Assembly (NCBI GenBank): GCA_022616415.1
Contig: JAKEEU010000280.1
Coordinates: 17,079-81,078, forward strand
DNA: 64,000 nucleotides
From: Candidatus Zhuqueibacterota bacterium
Lineage (GTDB): Bacteria > Zhuqueibacterota > Zhuqueibacteria > Zhuqueibacterales > Zhuqueibacteraceae
Direction of reading: 5' to 3'
The notes under the pieces were generated by a model. It was not told the origin of the DNA. It was given only the letters and a program-made list of their open reading frames with translations, and searched no databases. The position numbers were made by a program, and so were the translations under genes. Of this stretch, positions 8,559-17,307 are shown piece by piece (the stretch's first letter is position 1; every line of letters begins with the position of its first letter).

Positions 8559-9629
8559 ATGAAAAAGCAAAATCAGCATGCGAAGACGATCAAAGCCGCA
8601 ACGCTTCTGTTGTTGGCTGCCGGCTTGCTTTCGGCGCTTGCCGGCTGCAGCATGAGCAACGCCAATTCAAATTCAATCGAAGTGGTGGCGGTGCGCACGG
8701 CAAGGGTTGAGACGGCCAATATCGCGCCGCCGATTCGCGCCACCGGCATTCTTTCCGGCAAGGCCGAGAGCAAGCTCTCGTTCAAAATCGGCGGCATCAT
8801 TGATCGCATCGTCGTCAGCGAGGGGCAAAGCGTGCGGCGGGGACAGTTGCTCACGACGCTGAAGCTTGCGGAAATCAACGCACAAGTGCATCAGGCGCAG
8901 AACGCTTTCGACAAAGCCGGGCGCGATCTGCAGCGGGTTAAAAATCTTTATCGTGATTCGGTGGCAACACTCGAACAGCTTCAAGATGCCACCACCGGCT
9001 ACGAAGTCGCGAAATCCTCGTTGGAAATCGCCGAATTCAACCGGCAATATGCGTCGATTTACGCGCCGGCTGCCGGCAAAATTTTGAAATGCTTTGCGGA
9101 AGCGAATGAGCTGGTCAGCCCTGGCACGCCCGTCTTGCTGATGCGAAATGCGCAAGATGGTTGGGTCGTAAAGGCCGGACTGGCAGATCGCGACGTGGTG
9201 CGTGTCGCCATCGGTGATACGGCGCGGCTCACTTTCGACGCTTATTCGGATCAATCCTTTTTCGCCGCCGTTTCGGAAATTTCCGGCACGGCTTCCCCGA
9301 TGACCGGCACCTACGAAGTTGAATTGAAGGTCGATCCGGCAGAAGGCACGGCGTTCCTGTCGGGAATGATGGCAAAGGTGGAAATTCTGCCTGCAAGGAA
9401 ATCCCTCGTTTCGTTGGTGCCGATTGAAGCACTCATCGAAGCGGATGGTTCACGCGGAAATGTTTATATTATAGCGTCGCCAAACGTGGCCAAAAAAATT
9501 GGCGTTTCCGTTGCGTTTATTCATGACCAGCACGCCGCCATCGCTGCCGGTTTGGATGGCATCGCCGAAGTCATCACCGATGGCGCGGCGTATCTCACCG
9601 ATGGCGACGCGATCAAAATCGTGCCGTAG
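8559..9629 (+). CDS. RND efflux periplasmic adaptor lipoprotein (pump 1)
   Basis: Membrane fusion protein that links an RND pump to TolC. Lipoprotein signal ends LLSALAGC, with Cys lipidation. Then come a beta-barrel/lipoyl half (SKLSFKIGGIIDRIVVSEGQ, then SVRRGQLL), a helical hairpin (AEINAQVHQAQNAFDKAGRD), the second lipoyl half (ASIYAPAAGKI) and a C-terminal barrel. An AAGAGG lies before the ATG at 8559; an upstream in-frame ATG at 8487 sits in the repeat and is unlikely. Confidence 0.92.
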   Translation: MKKQNQHAKTIKAATLLLLAAGLLSALAGCSMSNANSNSIEVVAVRTARVETANIAPPIRATGILSGKAESKLSFKIGGIIDRIVVSEGQSVRRGQLLTTLKLAEINAQVHQAQNAFDKAGRDLQRVKNLYRDSVATLEQLQDATTGYEVAKSSLEIAEFNRQYASIYAPAAGKILKCFAEANELVSPGTPVLLMRNAQDGWVVKAGLADRDVVRVAIGDTARLTFDAYSDQSFFAAVSEISGTASPMTGTYEVELKVDPAEGTAFLSGMMAKVEILPARKSLVSLVPIEALIEADGSRGNVYIIASPNVAKKIGVSVAFIHDQHAAIAAGLDGIAEVITDGAAYLTDGDAIKIVP

Positions 9630-9632
9630 CAT

Positions 9633-9853
9633 AAGGCAAAACTATTACGGGCAAAACAATTAGAAAAAGGTTAAAATCATTATCGACTACAATCATTTTG
9701 ATATGGCAGAATGATTGAACGGCAGAATAATCATTCTGCCATTCAGAAGTGAAATTTTCTCAATAGTCTTGCCGTTCACCCCGTTGGATGATTGCAGCTT
9801 GCGGTTCACCGGATGAAGTGAATCTTATCCAACGGGGTAAATAGTTTTGCCTT
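9633..9853. repeat. Composite of nested inverted repeats
   Basis: Outer arms AAGGCAAAACTATT (9633-9646) and AATAGTTTTGCCTT (9840-9853) are perfect inverse copies. Inside sit a perfect 14-base-arm hairpin, ATGGCAGAATGATT with AATCATTCTGCCAT (9703-9742), and a CCAACGGAT-family hairpin with arms ACCCCGTTGGAT and ATCCAACGGGGT (9778-9838). The element fills the whole gap between the adaptor and pump genes and ends 32 bases before the likely pump start. Confidence 0.88.
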
Positions 9854-9885
9854 TGCTTGCTTTCCCACTCATGAAACATGCTGCC

Positions 9886-12800
9886 ATGAAATTCGCAGAG
9901 TATTCCGTCAAAAACTATCAATTCACCATCGTGGTGTTTCTGGCGCTCGTCGCCATCGGCATCAACTCGTTGCTGACGATTTCGCGCTCGGAAGACCCGG
10001 TTTTTCCGATTCCAATCTACGCGGTGATCGCGATCTATCCAGGCGCAAGCCCTGCCGATTTCGAGCAGCTCGTCGTTGATCCGATTGAGGAAAAGCTCAA
10101 CGAGCTGGATGATCTGAAAAGCCTCAAGACGGAAATCGACGACGGCGTGATGTTCATGCGGGTGGAGTTCGACGCGGAAGTTGACACCGATAAAAAATAT
10201 GATGAAGTCCTGCGGGAGATCAACAGCATCCGCGACGACCTGCCGGCGGATTTGCTCAGCTTGGAAACGGTGCAATTCAGCACCACCAACGTCAGCATCA
10301 TTCAAATCGCGCTGGTTTCCGAAACCGCTCCTTACAAAGATCTCGAAGCGCAGGCAGAGAAATTGAAGAAAGGGCTGGAAACGGTGAGCGGCTTGAAAGC
10401 AGTTGAGAAGTGGGCTTATCCCAAGCGCGAGGTGCGGGTGGCGCTGGATTTGGGCAAGCTCGCGCAGCTCCGCATTCCGATCAGCCAGGTCGTCGGTTTG
10501 ATTCAATCGAGTAACGCCAACATTCCAGGCGGCAGCGTGGACGTGGGCGGAAAAAAGTTCAACCTCAAAACCGGCGGTAATTACAAATCCATCGACGAGG
10601 TGCAAAACACCATTGTCGGCGCGGCGAACGGTTACGCGGTGTTTCTCAAAGATATTGCAGAAGTCGGATGGAACTACGAAGACGTGACGTACACCGGCCG
10701 CTTCAACGGCAAGCGCGCGGTGTTCGTGACCGCCGAGCAAAAGGCCGGACAAAATATTTTTGCCGTGCGCCAAGCCATCGGCAAAGCCCTCGAAGCGTTT
10801 GCGCCGGCGCTGCCCAAAAACATCACGCTGCACCTCGGCTTCGATCAAGTGCAAAACGTGGCCTCGCGCTTGAATGGGCTTTATCGCGATTTCGCCTTCG
10901 CCATCGTTTTGGTGCTCGTCACGCTGCTGCCGCTCGGCTTGCGCGCCGCGATGGTCGTGATGATCTCGATTCCCCTCTCGCTGCTGATCGGCCTGTTTCT
11001 GCTGGACGTTTTCGGCTTCAATATCAATCAACTGAGCATTGTCGGATTGGTGATTGCGCTGGGCTTGCTGGTCGATGATTCGATCGTGGTGACGGAAAAC
11101 ATCACGCGATTTTTGCGCGCCGGCCACACGCGTACGCAAGCAGCCGTCGCCGCGACGAAGCAAATCGGTGTGGCGGTGCTCGGCTGCACGGCGACGCTCA
11201 TTTTTGCATTTTTGCCGATAATGTTTTTGCCGGGCGCGCCAGGGGATTATATTCGCAGCCTGCCGGTGGCGGTGGTGGTGACGGTGCTCGCCTCACTGTT
11301 GGTTTCGCTGACGATCATTCCCTTTCTCGCCAGCCGCGTGTTGGCAGAAGAGCACGACGAGGCCGGCAACATTTTTCTGCGCGGCTTGAATCGCTTTATT
11401 GATTTCTCCTACAAACGGCTGCTCGGTTGGGCGATTGGCCATCCGGCGAAAACGACAGTCACCGCCGCCGCGTTGTTCGTCGCCAGCCTGGGCCTGGTGC
11501 CGATCATCGGGTTCAGCCTGTTCCCCAAAGCCGGCATTCCACAATTTCGCGTCACGATCGAAACGCCGGACGGCAGCAGTCTCGCGGAGACCGACAAGGC
11601 GGCGCGCTTTGTGGAAACGCATTTGGCGCGGCAACCGGAAATCAAAAGTTACATGACTAATCTCGGCAAGGGCAATCCGCAGGTGTATTACAACGTGGTG
11701 TCCCAGCGCGAGAAGAGCAATGTGGCGGAAATTCTGGCGGAAGTCAAAACCTATCATTCCGGCAAAACGCCGCAGTTTTACGACGGGCTGCGTGCGATTT
11801 TCTCTTCCTATCCGAATGCGAAGATCGAGCTGAAGGAGTTTGAGAACGGGCCGCACATTGATGCGCCGATTGCGATTCGGTTGATTGGCGAAAATTTGAA
11901 TACGTTGAAAACGATTGCCGCCGAAGTCGAACAGATTTTCAAATCGACGGCAGGAACGCTTTACGTCAACAATCCCGTGAAGATCGCCAAGACCGACATC
12001 AAAGTGAATCTCGATCACGACAAGGCAGGGTTGTTCGGCGTACCGGTGGCTGAAGCGCAGCGCACCGTGCGCATGAGTCTGGCGGGTATCAGCGCGGGCA
12101 AATTTCGCGACGAAGCGGGCAACGAGTACAATATCAATGTGACTTCACTGCGTCCCGCACTCCCGCAAGGCGGGACGGGGTCTGCGACAAAGCGGGACAA
12201 AGCGACGCTCGCGGCGCTCGATCACATTCACTTTGCTGCGGTGACCGGCGCACAAATTCCGCTGCGGCAGTTGGCGAATTTGGAATTCAGAGCTTCGCCG
12301 ACGCGCATCAATCACTACAACAAAGAGCGCGCGGTGACGATGACCTCGTATGTCAAAACCGGCTACAACACCGACGGCGTCACCAAAGCGATTCTCGCAC
12401 AGCTCGAGGCTATCAAATTTCCGGAGGGCTATCGTTACGTTCCGGCGGGTGAGATCGAAAGCCGGCAAAAAAGTTTTGGCGGATTGGGCACGGCGATTCT
12501 GATTGCGATCTTCGGCGTGCTGGCGACTTTGGTGTTGGAGTTTCGCGGCTTCAAGAGCACGCTGATCGTGCTCTCGGTGGTGCCGCTCGGCGTGGTCGGC
12601 GGATTATTGCTGCTATTTTTGACCGGCAACACGCTTTCCTTCGTCTCGATGATCGGCTTCATTGCGCTGGTCGGCATCGAAGTGAAGACCTCGATTCTGC
12701 TGGTGGATTTCACCAACCAACTGCGCGAGCAAGGCCTGAGCCTCGACGAAGCGGTGCAAAAAGCCGGCGAGATTCGGTTCGTGCCGGTGCTGTTGACGAC

Positions 12801-13503
12801 GATGACGGCGATTGGCGGCTTGCTGCCGATTGCGCTGGGCGGCTCGGCGCTGTACTCGCCGCTGGCGTGGGTGATCATCGGCGGCCTCATCACCTCGACC
12901 GTGTTGGCGCGCCTGGTGACGCCGGTTATGTATAAACTGCTGCCACCCGCAAGGACTTTGCAGCCGGAAGTGGCAGAAGCAGAGGCTCTTGGATCAGAGA
13001 ATTTGGATCGACTTGAATGGGCCTTAAGGGAAGCTGAAAATCGAAAAATGGCCGGCGCTAAAGGGCGAGTGGCGGCTGCACGCTTTGAGCTCGATCCTGA
13101 TAACCCCCTCGCCAATTCAGCCGCCGCGGAATCGTACGCGCGGAATCCGGAACAGAATTTACAAGACTGGGCAGATCAATATTTTAGGCGGAGTCCACAC
13201 GTCACAATCGTGGAAAGAAAAGACGTTCAAATGGGTGAGCGCGGTTATTCCGGATATAAGGATTTTGACCGCACTGCGGCGATACGAGCCTATGCCAAAG
13301 CAGAATCGGCGCTTGATCGCATCGAAATTATTTCAAAACTTGACATCGAGGCGGAAGATTCTGCGCTGCGTGAGAACGAAAAATTTGCGCTGAAGTCAAA
13401 CCGCTGCGTGGCACAATTCAAGAATATTTCCAAAACACTGATCGAAGACGCTGATTTGCAGGATGCACTTTCAGAATGGCGGGATGAAAATGACAAACAA
13501 TAG
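9886..13503 (+). CDS. RND efflux pump with C-terminal extension (pump 1)
   Basis: Proton-driven inner membrane pump, about 1205 residues. N-terminus MKFAEYSVKNYQFTIVVFLA; TM4 with the proton-relay Asp pair in GLLVDDSIVVTENI; the second half repeats the 6-TM plus periplasmic-loop layout, ending VLARLVTPVMYKLLPP near residue 1020. Ordinary pumps stop there. This one continues about 175 residues into the cytoplasm (LDRLEWALREAENRKMAGAK... to WRDENDKQ), charged, helical and unrecognised. A palindrome is inserted in frame near residue 756. The start could also be the ATG at 9871; no clear ribosome site for either. The stop lies 17 bases inside the next gene. Confidence 0.92.
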   Translation: MKFAEYSVKNYQFTIVVFLALVAIGINSLLTISRSEDPVFPIPIYAVIAIYPGASPADFEQLVVDPIEEKLNELDDLKSLKTEIDDGVMFMRVEFDAEVDTDKKYDEVLREINSIRDDLPADLLSLETVQFSTTNVSIIQIALVSETAPYKDLEAQAEKLKKGLETVSGLKAVEKWAYPKREVRVALDLGKLAQLRIPISQVVGLIQSSNANIPGGSVDVGGKKFNLKTGGNYKSIDEVQNTIVGAANGYAVFLKDIAEVGWNYEDVTYTGRFNGKRAVFVTAEQKAGQNIFAVRQAIGKALEAFAPALPKNITLHLGFDQVQNVASRLNGLYRDFAFAIVLVLVTLLPLGLRAAMVVMISIPLSLLIGLFLLDVFGFNINQLSIVGLVIALGLLVDDSIVVTENITRFLRAGHTRTQAAVAATKQIGVAVLGCTATLIFAFLPIMFLPGAPGDYIRSLPVAVVVTVLASLLVSLTIIPFLASRVLAEEHDEAGNIFLRGLNRFIDFSYKRLLGWAIGHPAKTTVTAAALFVASLGLVPIIGFSLFPKAGIPQFRVTIETPDGSSLAETDKAARFVETHLARQPEIKSYMTNLGKGNPQVYYNVVSQREKSNVAEILAEVKTYHSGKTPQFYDGLRAIFSSYPNAKIELKEFENGPHIDAPIAIRLIGENLNTLKTIAAEVEQIFKSTAGTLYVNNPVKIAKTDIKVNLDHDKAGLFGVPVAEAQRTVRMSLAGISAGKFRDEAGNEYNINVTSLRPALPQGGTGSATKRDKATLAALDHIHFAAVTGAQIPLRQLANLEFRASPTRINHYNKERAVTMTSYVKTGYNTDGVTKAILAQLEAIKFPEGYRYVPAGEIESRQKSFGGLGTAILIAIFGVLATLVLEFRGFKSTLIVLSVVPLGVVGGLLLLFLTGNTLSFVSMIGFIALVGIEVKTSILLVDFTNQLREQGLSLDEAVQKAGEIRFVPVLLTTMTAIGGLLPIALGGSALYSPLAWVIIGGLITSTVLARLVTPVMYKLLPPARTLQPEVAEAEALGSENLDRLEWALREAENRKMAGAKGRVAAARFELDPDNPLANSAAAESYARNPEQNLQDWADQYFRRSPHVTIVERKDVQMGERGYSGYKDFDRTAAIRAYAKAESALDRIEIISKLDIEAEDSALRENEKFALKSNRCVAQFKNISKTLIEDADLQDALSEWRDENDKQ
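12152..12176. repeat. GTCCCGC/GCGGGAC palindrome inside the RND gene
   Basis: Arms GTCCCGC and GCGGGAC around 11 bases, read in frame as part of SLRPALPQGGTGSATKRDKA in the second periplasmic loop. Related palindromes lie at 32801-32863, 63731-63807 and 63918-63934, so it looks like an intergenic repeat that landed in frame. Confidence 0.7.
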
Positions 13504-14167
13504 CTTGCTGGAGCTTGAAACAGTTCGGAGACGCATCGAACAACTGGACGGGGAACGCCAGGGCTTGTCCGATCTGATCAAAAAGCTCAAACAGATTCGG
13601 GATACCATGACCTCTTTGCAAAAAGAGTTGGATGCAAAAAAGACGGACATGGAAAAGTGGTTAAGGGATTTCAAGCAAATGGCCCTATCCATATCTGCAA
13701 ACGCAGCAGAGTCAAACCATCAATTCTCGGCTTCCATGCAATTGTTCGGCCAAAAAGCTGAAACCCTTTTGCAAGAGATGGCGGATTCAGCCTCTCAGCT
13801 TAAAGCTAGAGGAGAAGAACAAGCACGAGAAAATTCACTTGACAGCACCGGCAAGGGATTAAACAAGCATATTGATGAAATCAATCAAACTGTAAATGAA
13901 TTACGGCAGCGGCTGCTTGAGGAACAAAAGGCTTTCAAGGAGGCTGTTCAGAAAGGTATAATGGCACAATTTGGCAAGATACAAAAGCAAGTTGATGGAA
14001 GAATGAATGAAATGTCAACTCATCTCGACGAAGTGCGAAACGGCCTGGCGCAAAAAGAAAAATCCTCCAAACAGGCCATTCGATTTTTGTGGATAGGAAT
14101 CATTGTTTCATTTTTGCTGGGCGGGATTTCAACTGCGGCCCTGCTGATCGGATTATTCGGAAAATGA
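13484..14167 (+). CDS. Tail-anchored coiled-coil membrane protein
   Basis: A 227-residue protein, not recognised. Residues 1-190 are heptad-rich coiled coil (ETVRRRIEQLDGERQGLSDL, then IKKLKQIRDTMTSLQKELDA). A single membrane helix closes the protein (FLWIGIIVSFLLGGISTAAL, then LIGLFGK), so the coil would face the cytoplasm or periplasm with a C-terminal anchor. Start ATG at 13484 (alternatives 13463 and 13490) overlaps the 3' end of the RND gene by 20 bases, so it is probably translationally coupled to the pump's unusual extension. A partner role is inferred only from this coupling. Confidence 0.75.
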   Translation: MKMTNNSLLELETVRRRIEQLDGERQGLSDLIKKLKQIRDTMTSLQKELDAKKTDMEKWLRDFKQMALSISANAAESNHQFSASMQLFGQKAETLLQEMADSASQLKARGEEQARENSLDSTGKGLNKHIDEINQTVNELRQRLLEEQKAFKEAVQKGIMAQFGKIQKQVDGRMNEMSTHLDEVRNGLAQKEKSSKQAIRFLWIGIIVSFLLGGISTAALLIGLFGK

Positions 14168-14201
14168 TGACTCTGCCAAGAGCTTCAATTCGTGGGCCCT
14201 T

Positions 14202-14369
14202 ATGCCGCAATCCGGAAATCCGAACGCAGTCCGCAATCAACAATCGCATCAGCTCGCCTTTGTCTACAAAGGAAATTTCCGGGCGATGGCCAATTTCACC
14301 GTTTTTCAGGAGCGCAGCATGAAGTGGATTTTCGGTGAGAAAGATTCAAAGTGGAGGGCGGTTTTTTGA
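14202..14369 (+). CDS. Possible 55-residue ORF of unknown function
   Basis: Starts MPQSGNPNAV and ends FGEKDSKWRAVF. The second half (FVYKGNFRAMANFTVFQERS) looks like real protein and may be the tail of a decayed gene. There is no good ribosome site. Nothing else coding is seen from 14168 to 14522; an ORF at 14335-14526 is weak. Confidence 0.3.
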   Translation: MPQSGNPNAVRNQQSHQLAFVYKGNFRAMANFTVFQERSMKWIFGEKDSKWRAVF

Positions 14370-14522
14370 GCTGAGCGCCGCGGAGGAGGTCTCTCATTTC
14401 ACTGATATGAAAGCCTCTCCGCTGCGCTTGGAACGAGCTCATGCGATTTTCGCAGACCGTGGGGAAATCACGCCGAAGTTATTTCGCGCGCCAATCCATC
14501 ACGCCGTCAATCAGGCGGTTAG

Positions 14523-14972
14523 TTAGTTGCGTCTCGGCAAGAGCGGGCATTCAAAATATTCTTGCGTGCCTTCAAAGTCGGCGGGATCCAAATCCTCGAC
14601 GTTGCAGGCAGTTGCGTACTTGGCTGGATCGACGCCGCTTCTCAGGACATTCACATGCCACCGGCCGCCGTTGTAATCCTGGTCCCCGGGCTTTGCATCG
14701 GATATAAGACCGATCCCGTCTTTGAAGCCACCCATGTATAGCTGGTCGAAAGGCTCGCTTTGAGGATTGAAATGTGCCGGTGTCACGACGCTGTCAAAGA
14801 GCTTGCAATCAGCCCAAACTTGCGTTCTGCTGACTTTAAGAAGGGACGCACTGCGGGAGGAAGCTTCGATTCCCTGCGCGCCGGGAGTTCCGATACTGTT
14901 GTCGTTTTGACAACCGCTCAAAATCACAACAGCTACCGCTAGAGCTCCCGCTAAGAGTCTGACTTGGTACAT
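14523..14972 (-). CDS. Lipoprotein of unknown function
   Basis: A 149-residue lipoprotein. The signal peptide is MYQVRLLAGALAVAVVILSG with the lipidated Cys next (lipobox ILSGC). The mature part contains CKLFDSVVTPAHF, FDQLYMGGFKDG and DYNGGRWHVNVLRSG, a pattern I do not assign to a named family. GGAGGCAGCC immediately before the ATG at 14972 decides the start over an ATG at 15014. It is divergent from the AraC-type regulator. Confidence 0.75.
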   Translation of the reverse strand: MYQVRLLAGALAVAVVILSGCQNDNSIGTPGAQGIEASSRSASLLKVSRTQVWADCKLFDSVVTPAHFNPQSEPFDQLYMGGFKDGIGLISDAKPGDQDYNGGRWHVNVLRSGVDPAKYATACNVEDLDPADFEGTQEYFECPLLPRRN

Positions 14973-15396
14973 GGCTGCCTCCTGTGAGGTTATAGTTCGA
15001 GAAAATTGGTTCATTGGTTGAAGTAAAGGTAAGACATAGATGTCACGAAATGATCACGAAACTTTCATGTATTTTTCAAATTTGGCCTCGAAAATTCCGG
15101 TAAACGAGACTTCAGGATGGGATAGAATTAGTTAACCATTCTATCTCCGTATTGCAAAGTCATTGAAAATTGTCGAGGCGCTGCGGACAGAGTAGATTGA
15201 CGTTCTGGAACAAAGAGAACTGGCCGCCGGTTAATAATATGTTTGGTGGCTGTTGAGCGCTTTGAACATGCCTTCACGACAACGTCTTTAGCAACCACCG
15301 GCAGGCGCACTCAGGGATGGTGTTTGACGACGGTGAATTTGTCCGTTGGTAACCCACGACTCCGGCCTGCAAATCTGTCATTTTGGTTTCAAAAAC
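14973..15396. other. Divergent promoter region
   Basis: A 424-base spacer between the lipoprotein (leftward) and the AraC-type regulator (rightward). No credible gene is inside; the antisense frame 15128-15310 has no start signal. It presumably holds the promoters and perhaps the binding site of the regulator, but I cannot point to a specific operator. Confidence 0.5.
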
Positions 15397-16527
15397 ATGC
15401 AACCAACCTTTGATCTCTTTTTCGTCTTATTATCTCTTTTCGGCGGTGCACAGGCCATTTTTCTCGCGGTTACGCTTCTGACTATCAAACGCGGCAATCG
15501 CATGGCCAATCGAATTTTCGCGGCTTTCTTGACGACGCTTTCAATCCCTCTGTTGACGGGAGTTGCGTACCATACAGAGTATGTTTTGAATTTTCCTCAT
15601 CTGATTAAGATCGAAGCTCCGCTTATCTTTATTTTTGGGCCGTTATTTTTTCTCTACGTCAAAGCCCTGACTTCGAGAGGCTTTATTTTTGAAAAGCGCC
15701 GCCTTTTCCACTTTGTCCCATTTGCCATTTACACCGCTTATTTGCTCCCTTTTTATCTCCAAAGCAAGACAGCGAAAATCAATTATTGGACAACAACAGC
15801 GCGTCTCCACGAATTGCCATGGCAATTACACATTGAGTCGGTGTTGGGCATTTCTCATTTCCTGGTTTATATGGTTTTGACAGCCAGATTGCTCATCAAC
15901 CATGCACGAACAATTAAAGAATCTTTTGCGTCAATTGAGAAAATCAATCTGGTGTGGATAAGAAATCTGATGATTGGTCTTGGCATGATTTGGGCTTTTA
16001 GCTTCGTTATGCATGCCTTCGAAGCCCAGTGGATGATCCATATCATTGGACTCGTGGTTGTGGGCATGATCTTCTATATGGGTTTCAAAGGCCTGACCCA
16101 GCCGGAAATCTTTTCTCCGGAAGAAGAACGGCAACCGGCCCTAAAATACGCCAGGACCGCTTTGGCTCCGGATAAAGCCGGGGCCTACCTCCAGAAACTC
16201 CTGCACGTCATGGGTACGGAAAAACCTTTTACGGACAGCAATCTCTCACTCCAGAAGCTTGCCAGAAAACTGTCGATGCAAAGCCATCATCTTTCCCAGA
16301 TTATCAACGAACGATTGCAGAAAAATTTTTTTGAGCTCATCAATAGCTATCGTGTAGAAGAAGCCAAAAAGCAATTGGCTGATCCTGCCAAAAGACATTT
16401 GAACATCGCTGAAATCGGATTTGAAGTTGGCTTTAATTCGCTCTCCGCCTTTTATACAGCCTTTAAAAATCATGCCAAGATGACGCCGGCGCAGTTTAGA
16501 AAACAGGCCGATGCGCTTCAGCAATGA
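15397..16527 (+). CDS. Membrane-bound AraC-family regulator
   Basis: A 376-residue protein. Residues 1-225 carry about seven membrane helices (for example FFVLLSLFGGAQAIFLAVTL and IIGLVVVGMIFYMGF). The C-terminal 110 residues are an AraC-type double helix-turn-helix (LSLQKLARKLSMQSHHLSQI... then LNIAEIGFEVGFNSLSAFYT AFKNH). This is the 7TM-HTH layout common in Bacteroidetes-type genomes; it would sense a membrane signal and bind DNA directly. ATG at 15397 is preferred to a TTG at 15346. The target is unknown. Confidence 0.85.
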   Translation: MQPTFDLFFVLLSLFGGAQAIFLAVTLLTIKRGNRMANRIFAAFLTTLSIPLLTGVAYHTEYVLNFPHLIKIEAPLIFIFGPLFFLYVKALTSRGFIFEKRRLFHFVPFAIYTAYLLPFYLQSKTAKINYWTTTARLHELPWQLHIESVLGISHFLVYMVLTARLLINHARTIKESFASIEKINLVWIRNLMIGLGMIWAFSFVMHAFEAQWMIHIIGLVVVGMIFYMGFKGLTQPEIFSPEEERQPALKYARTALAPDKAGAYLQKLLHVMGTEKPFTDSNLSLQKLARKLSMQSHHLSQIINERLQKNFFELINSYRVEEAKKQLADPAKRHLNIAEIGFEVGFNSLSAFYTAFKNHAKMTPAQFRKQADALQQ

Positions 16528-16823
16528 ATTGTGGGCTGTTCCCAACCGTTCTCCACGCATAGGCATCAACTTTAAGGTCAATGGTGGGTAAGCCCAGCCA
16601 TTTGATCAAAGGATCCGCATCTTCAACCCCCTCTGTTCTGTTCCCCTACTGTTTTTCTCCGGCAGCAAATCCGTCTTTATCAGGATTTCCTACCTTATAA
16701 GTTCGTACTCCACGCTCACAAGAAAGGTAAACTTAAGAAGCGGAACTTCGTTTTTAGTGCACGAAAGCATAGGAATTCGCAAAAATTCATGAGCCGCGCA
16801 ACTCAAATTCGAAGGAGGTTTTT

Positions 16824-17234
16824 ATGACGCGTATCTGTCCTAACTGCCACAAAGTATTCGATCACCCCGGCAAATACTGCTCAGAACGGTGCTCTCGTGA
16901 AGTGCGCCGGCAACGGTTGCAGCTTTTGCTGGCATCTGTTGTGGGTGTCCTGGTGCTCGTCTTCGCGATTTACACCGCCCCCCGCAGCGACTTACGCCCG
17001 GAGCCGAGCCATCCTTTGTCGGCGTTTGAAATCCAAACGCTCGCCAAAGATGATTCGTGTCCGATCTGCGCCGGCAAGGGGAAGGTAGATTGTAAAATCT
17101 GCATTGACGGCAAAATCTTCTACATGGGCACTAGCGCTGAATGCAATCGCTGCAGCGGAAGAGGGTGGATCGATTGTCCGGTTTGTAAAGCCACAGGAAA
17201 GCTTCGCGACGCTCTGGCTAACGCCACATCATAA
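16824..17234 (+). CDS. Zinc-finger membrane protein with DnaJ-like CxxCxG repeats
   Basis: 136 residues: an N-terminal zinc knuckle (CPNCHKVFDHPGKYCSERCS), a membrane helix (LLLASVVGVLVLVFAIYTA), then four Cys pairs (CPICAGKGKVDCKICIDGK and CNRCSGRGWIDCPVCKATGK) laid out like the DnaJ zinc-binding domain. No J domain. It may act as a membrane-anchored chaperone-like or redox/zinc protein; function unknown. AAGGAGG precedes the ATG. The 296 bases upstream show no gene. Confidence 0.75.
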   Translation: MTRICPNCHKVFDHPGKYCSERCSREVRRQRLQLLLASVVGVLVLVFAIYTAPRSDLRPEPSHPLSAFEIQTLAKDDSCPICAGKGKVDCKICIDGKIFYMGTSAECNRCSGRGWIDCPVCKATGKLRDALANATS

Positions 17235-17307
17235 TAAACGGACGAGCTTTCGATGAGGCGAAAGCTTAGGATCGTGCAGCAGTAACATCATTTCAGTGGA
17301 GCAAACC

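Noticed and set aside
9760..11163. A 467-residue minus-strand frame
   Set aside because: Shadow opposite the pump-1 RND gene; His/Gln/Arg-rich composition typical of antisense of GC-biased coding.
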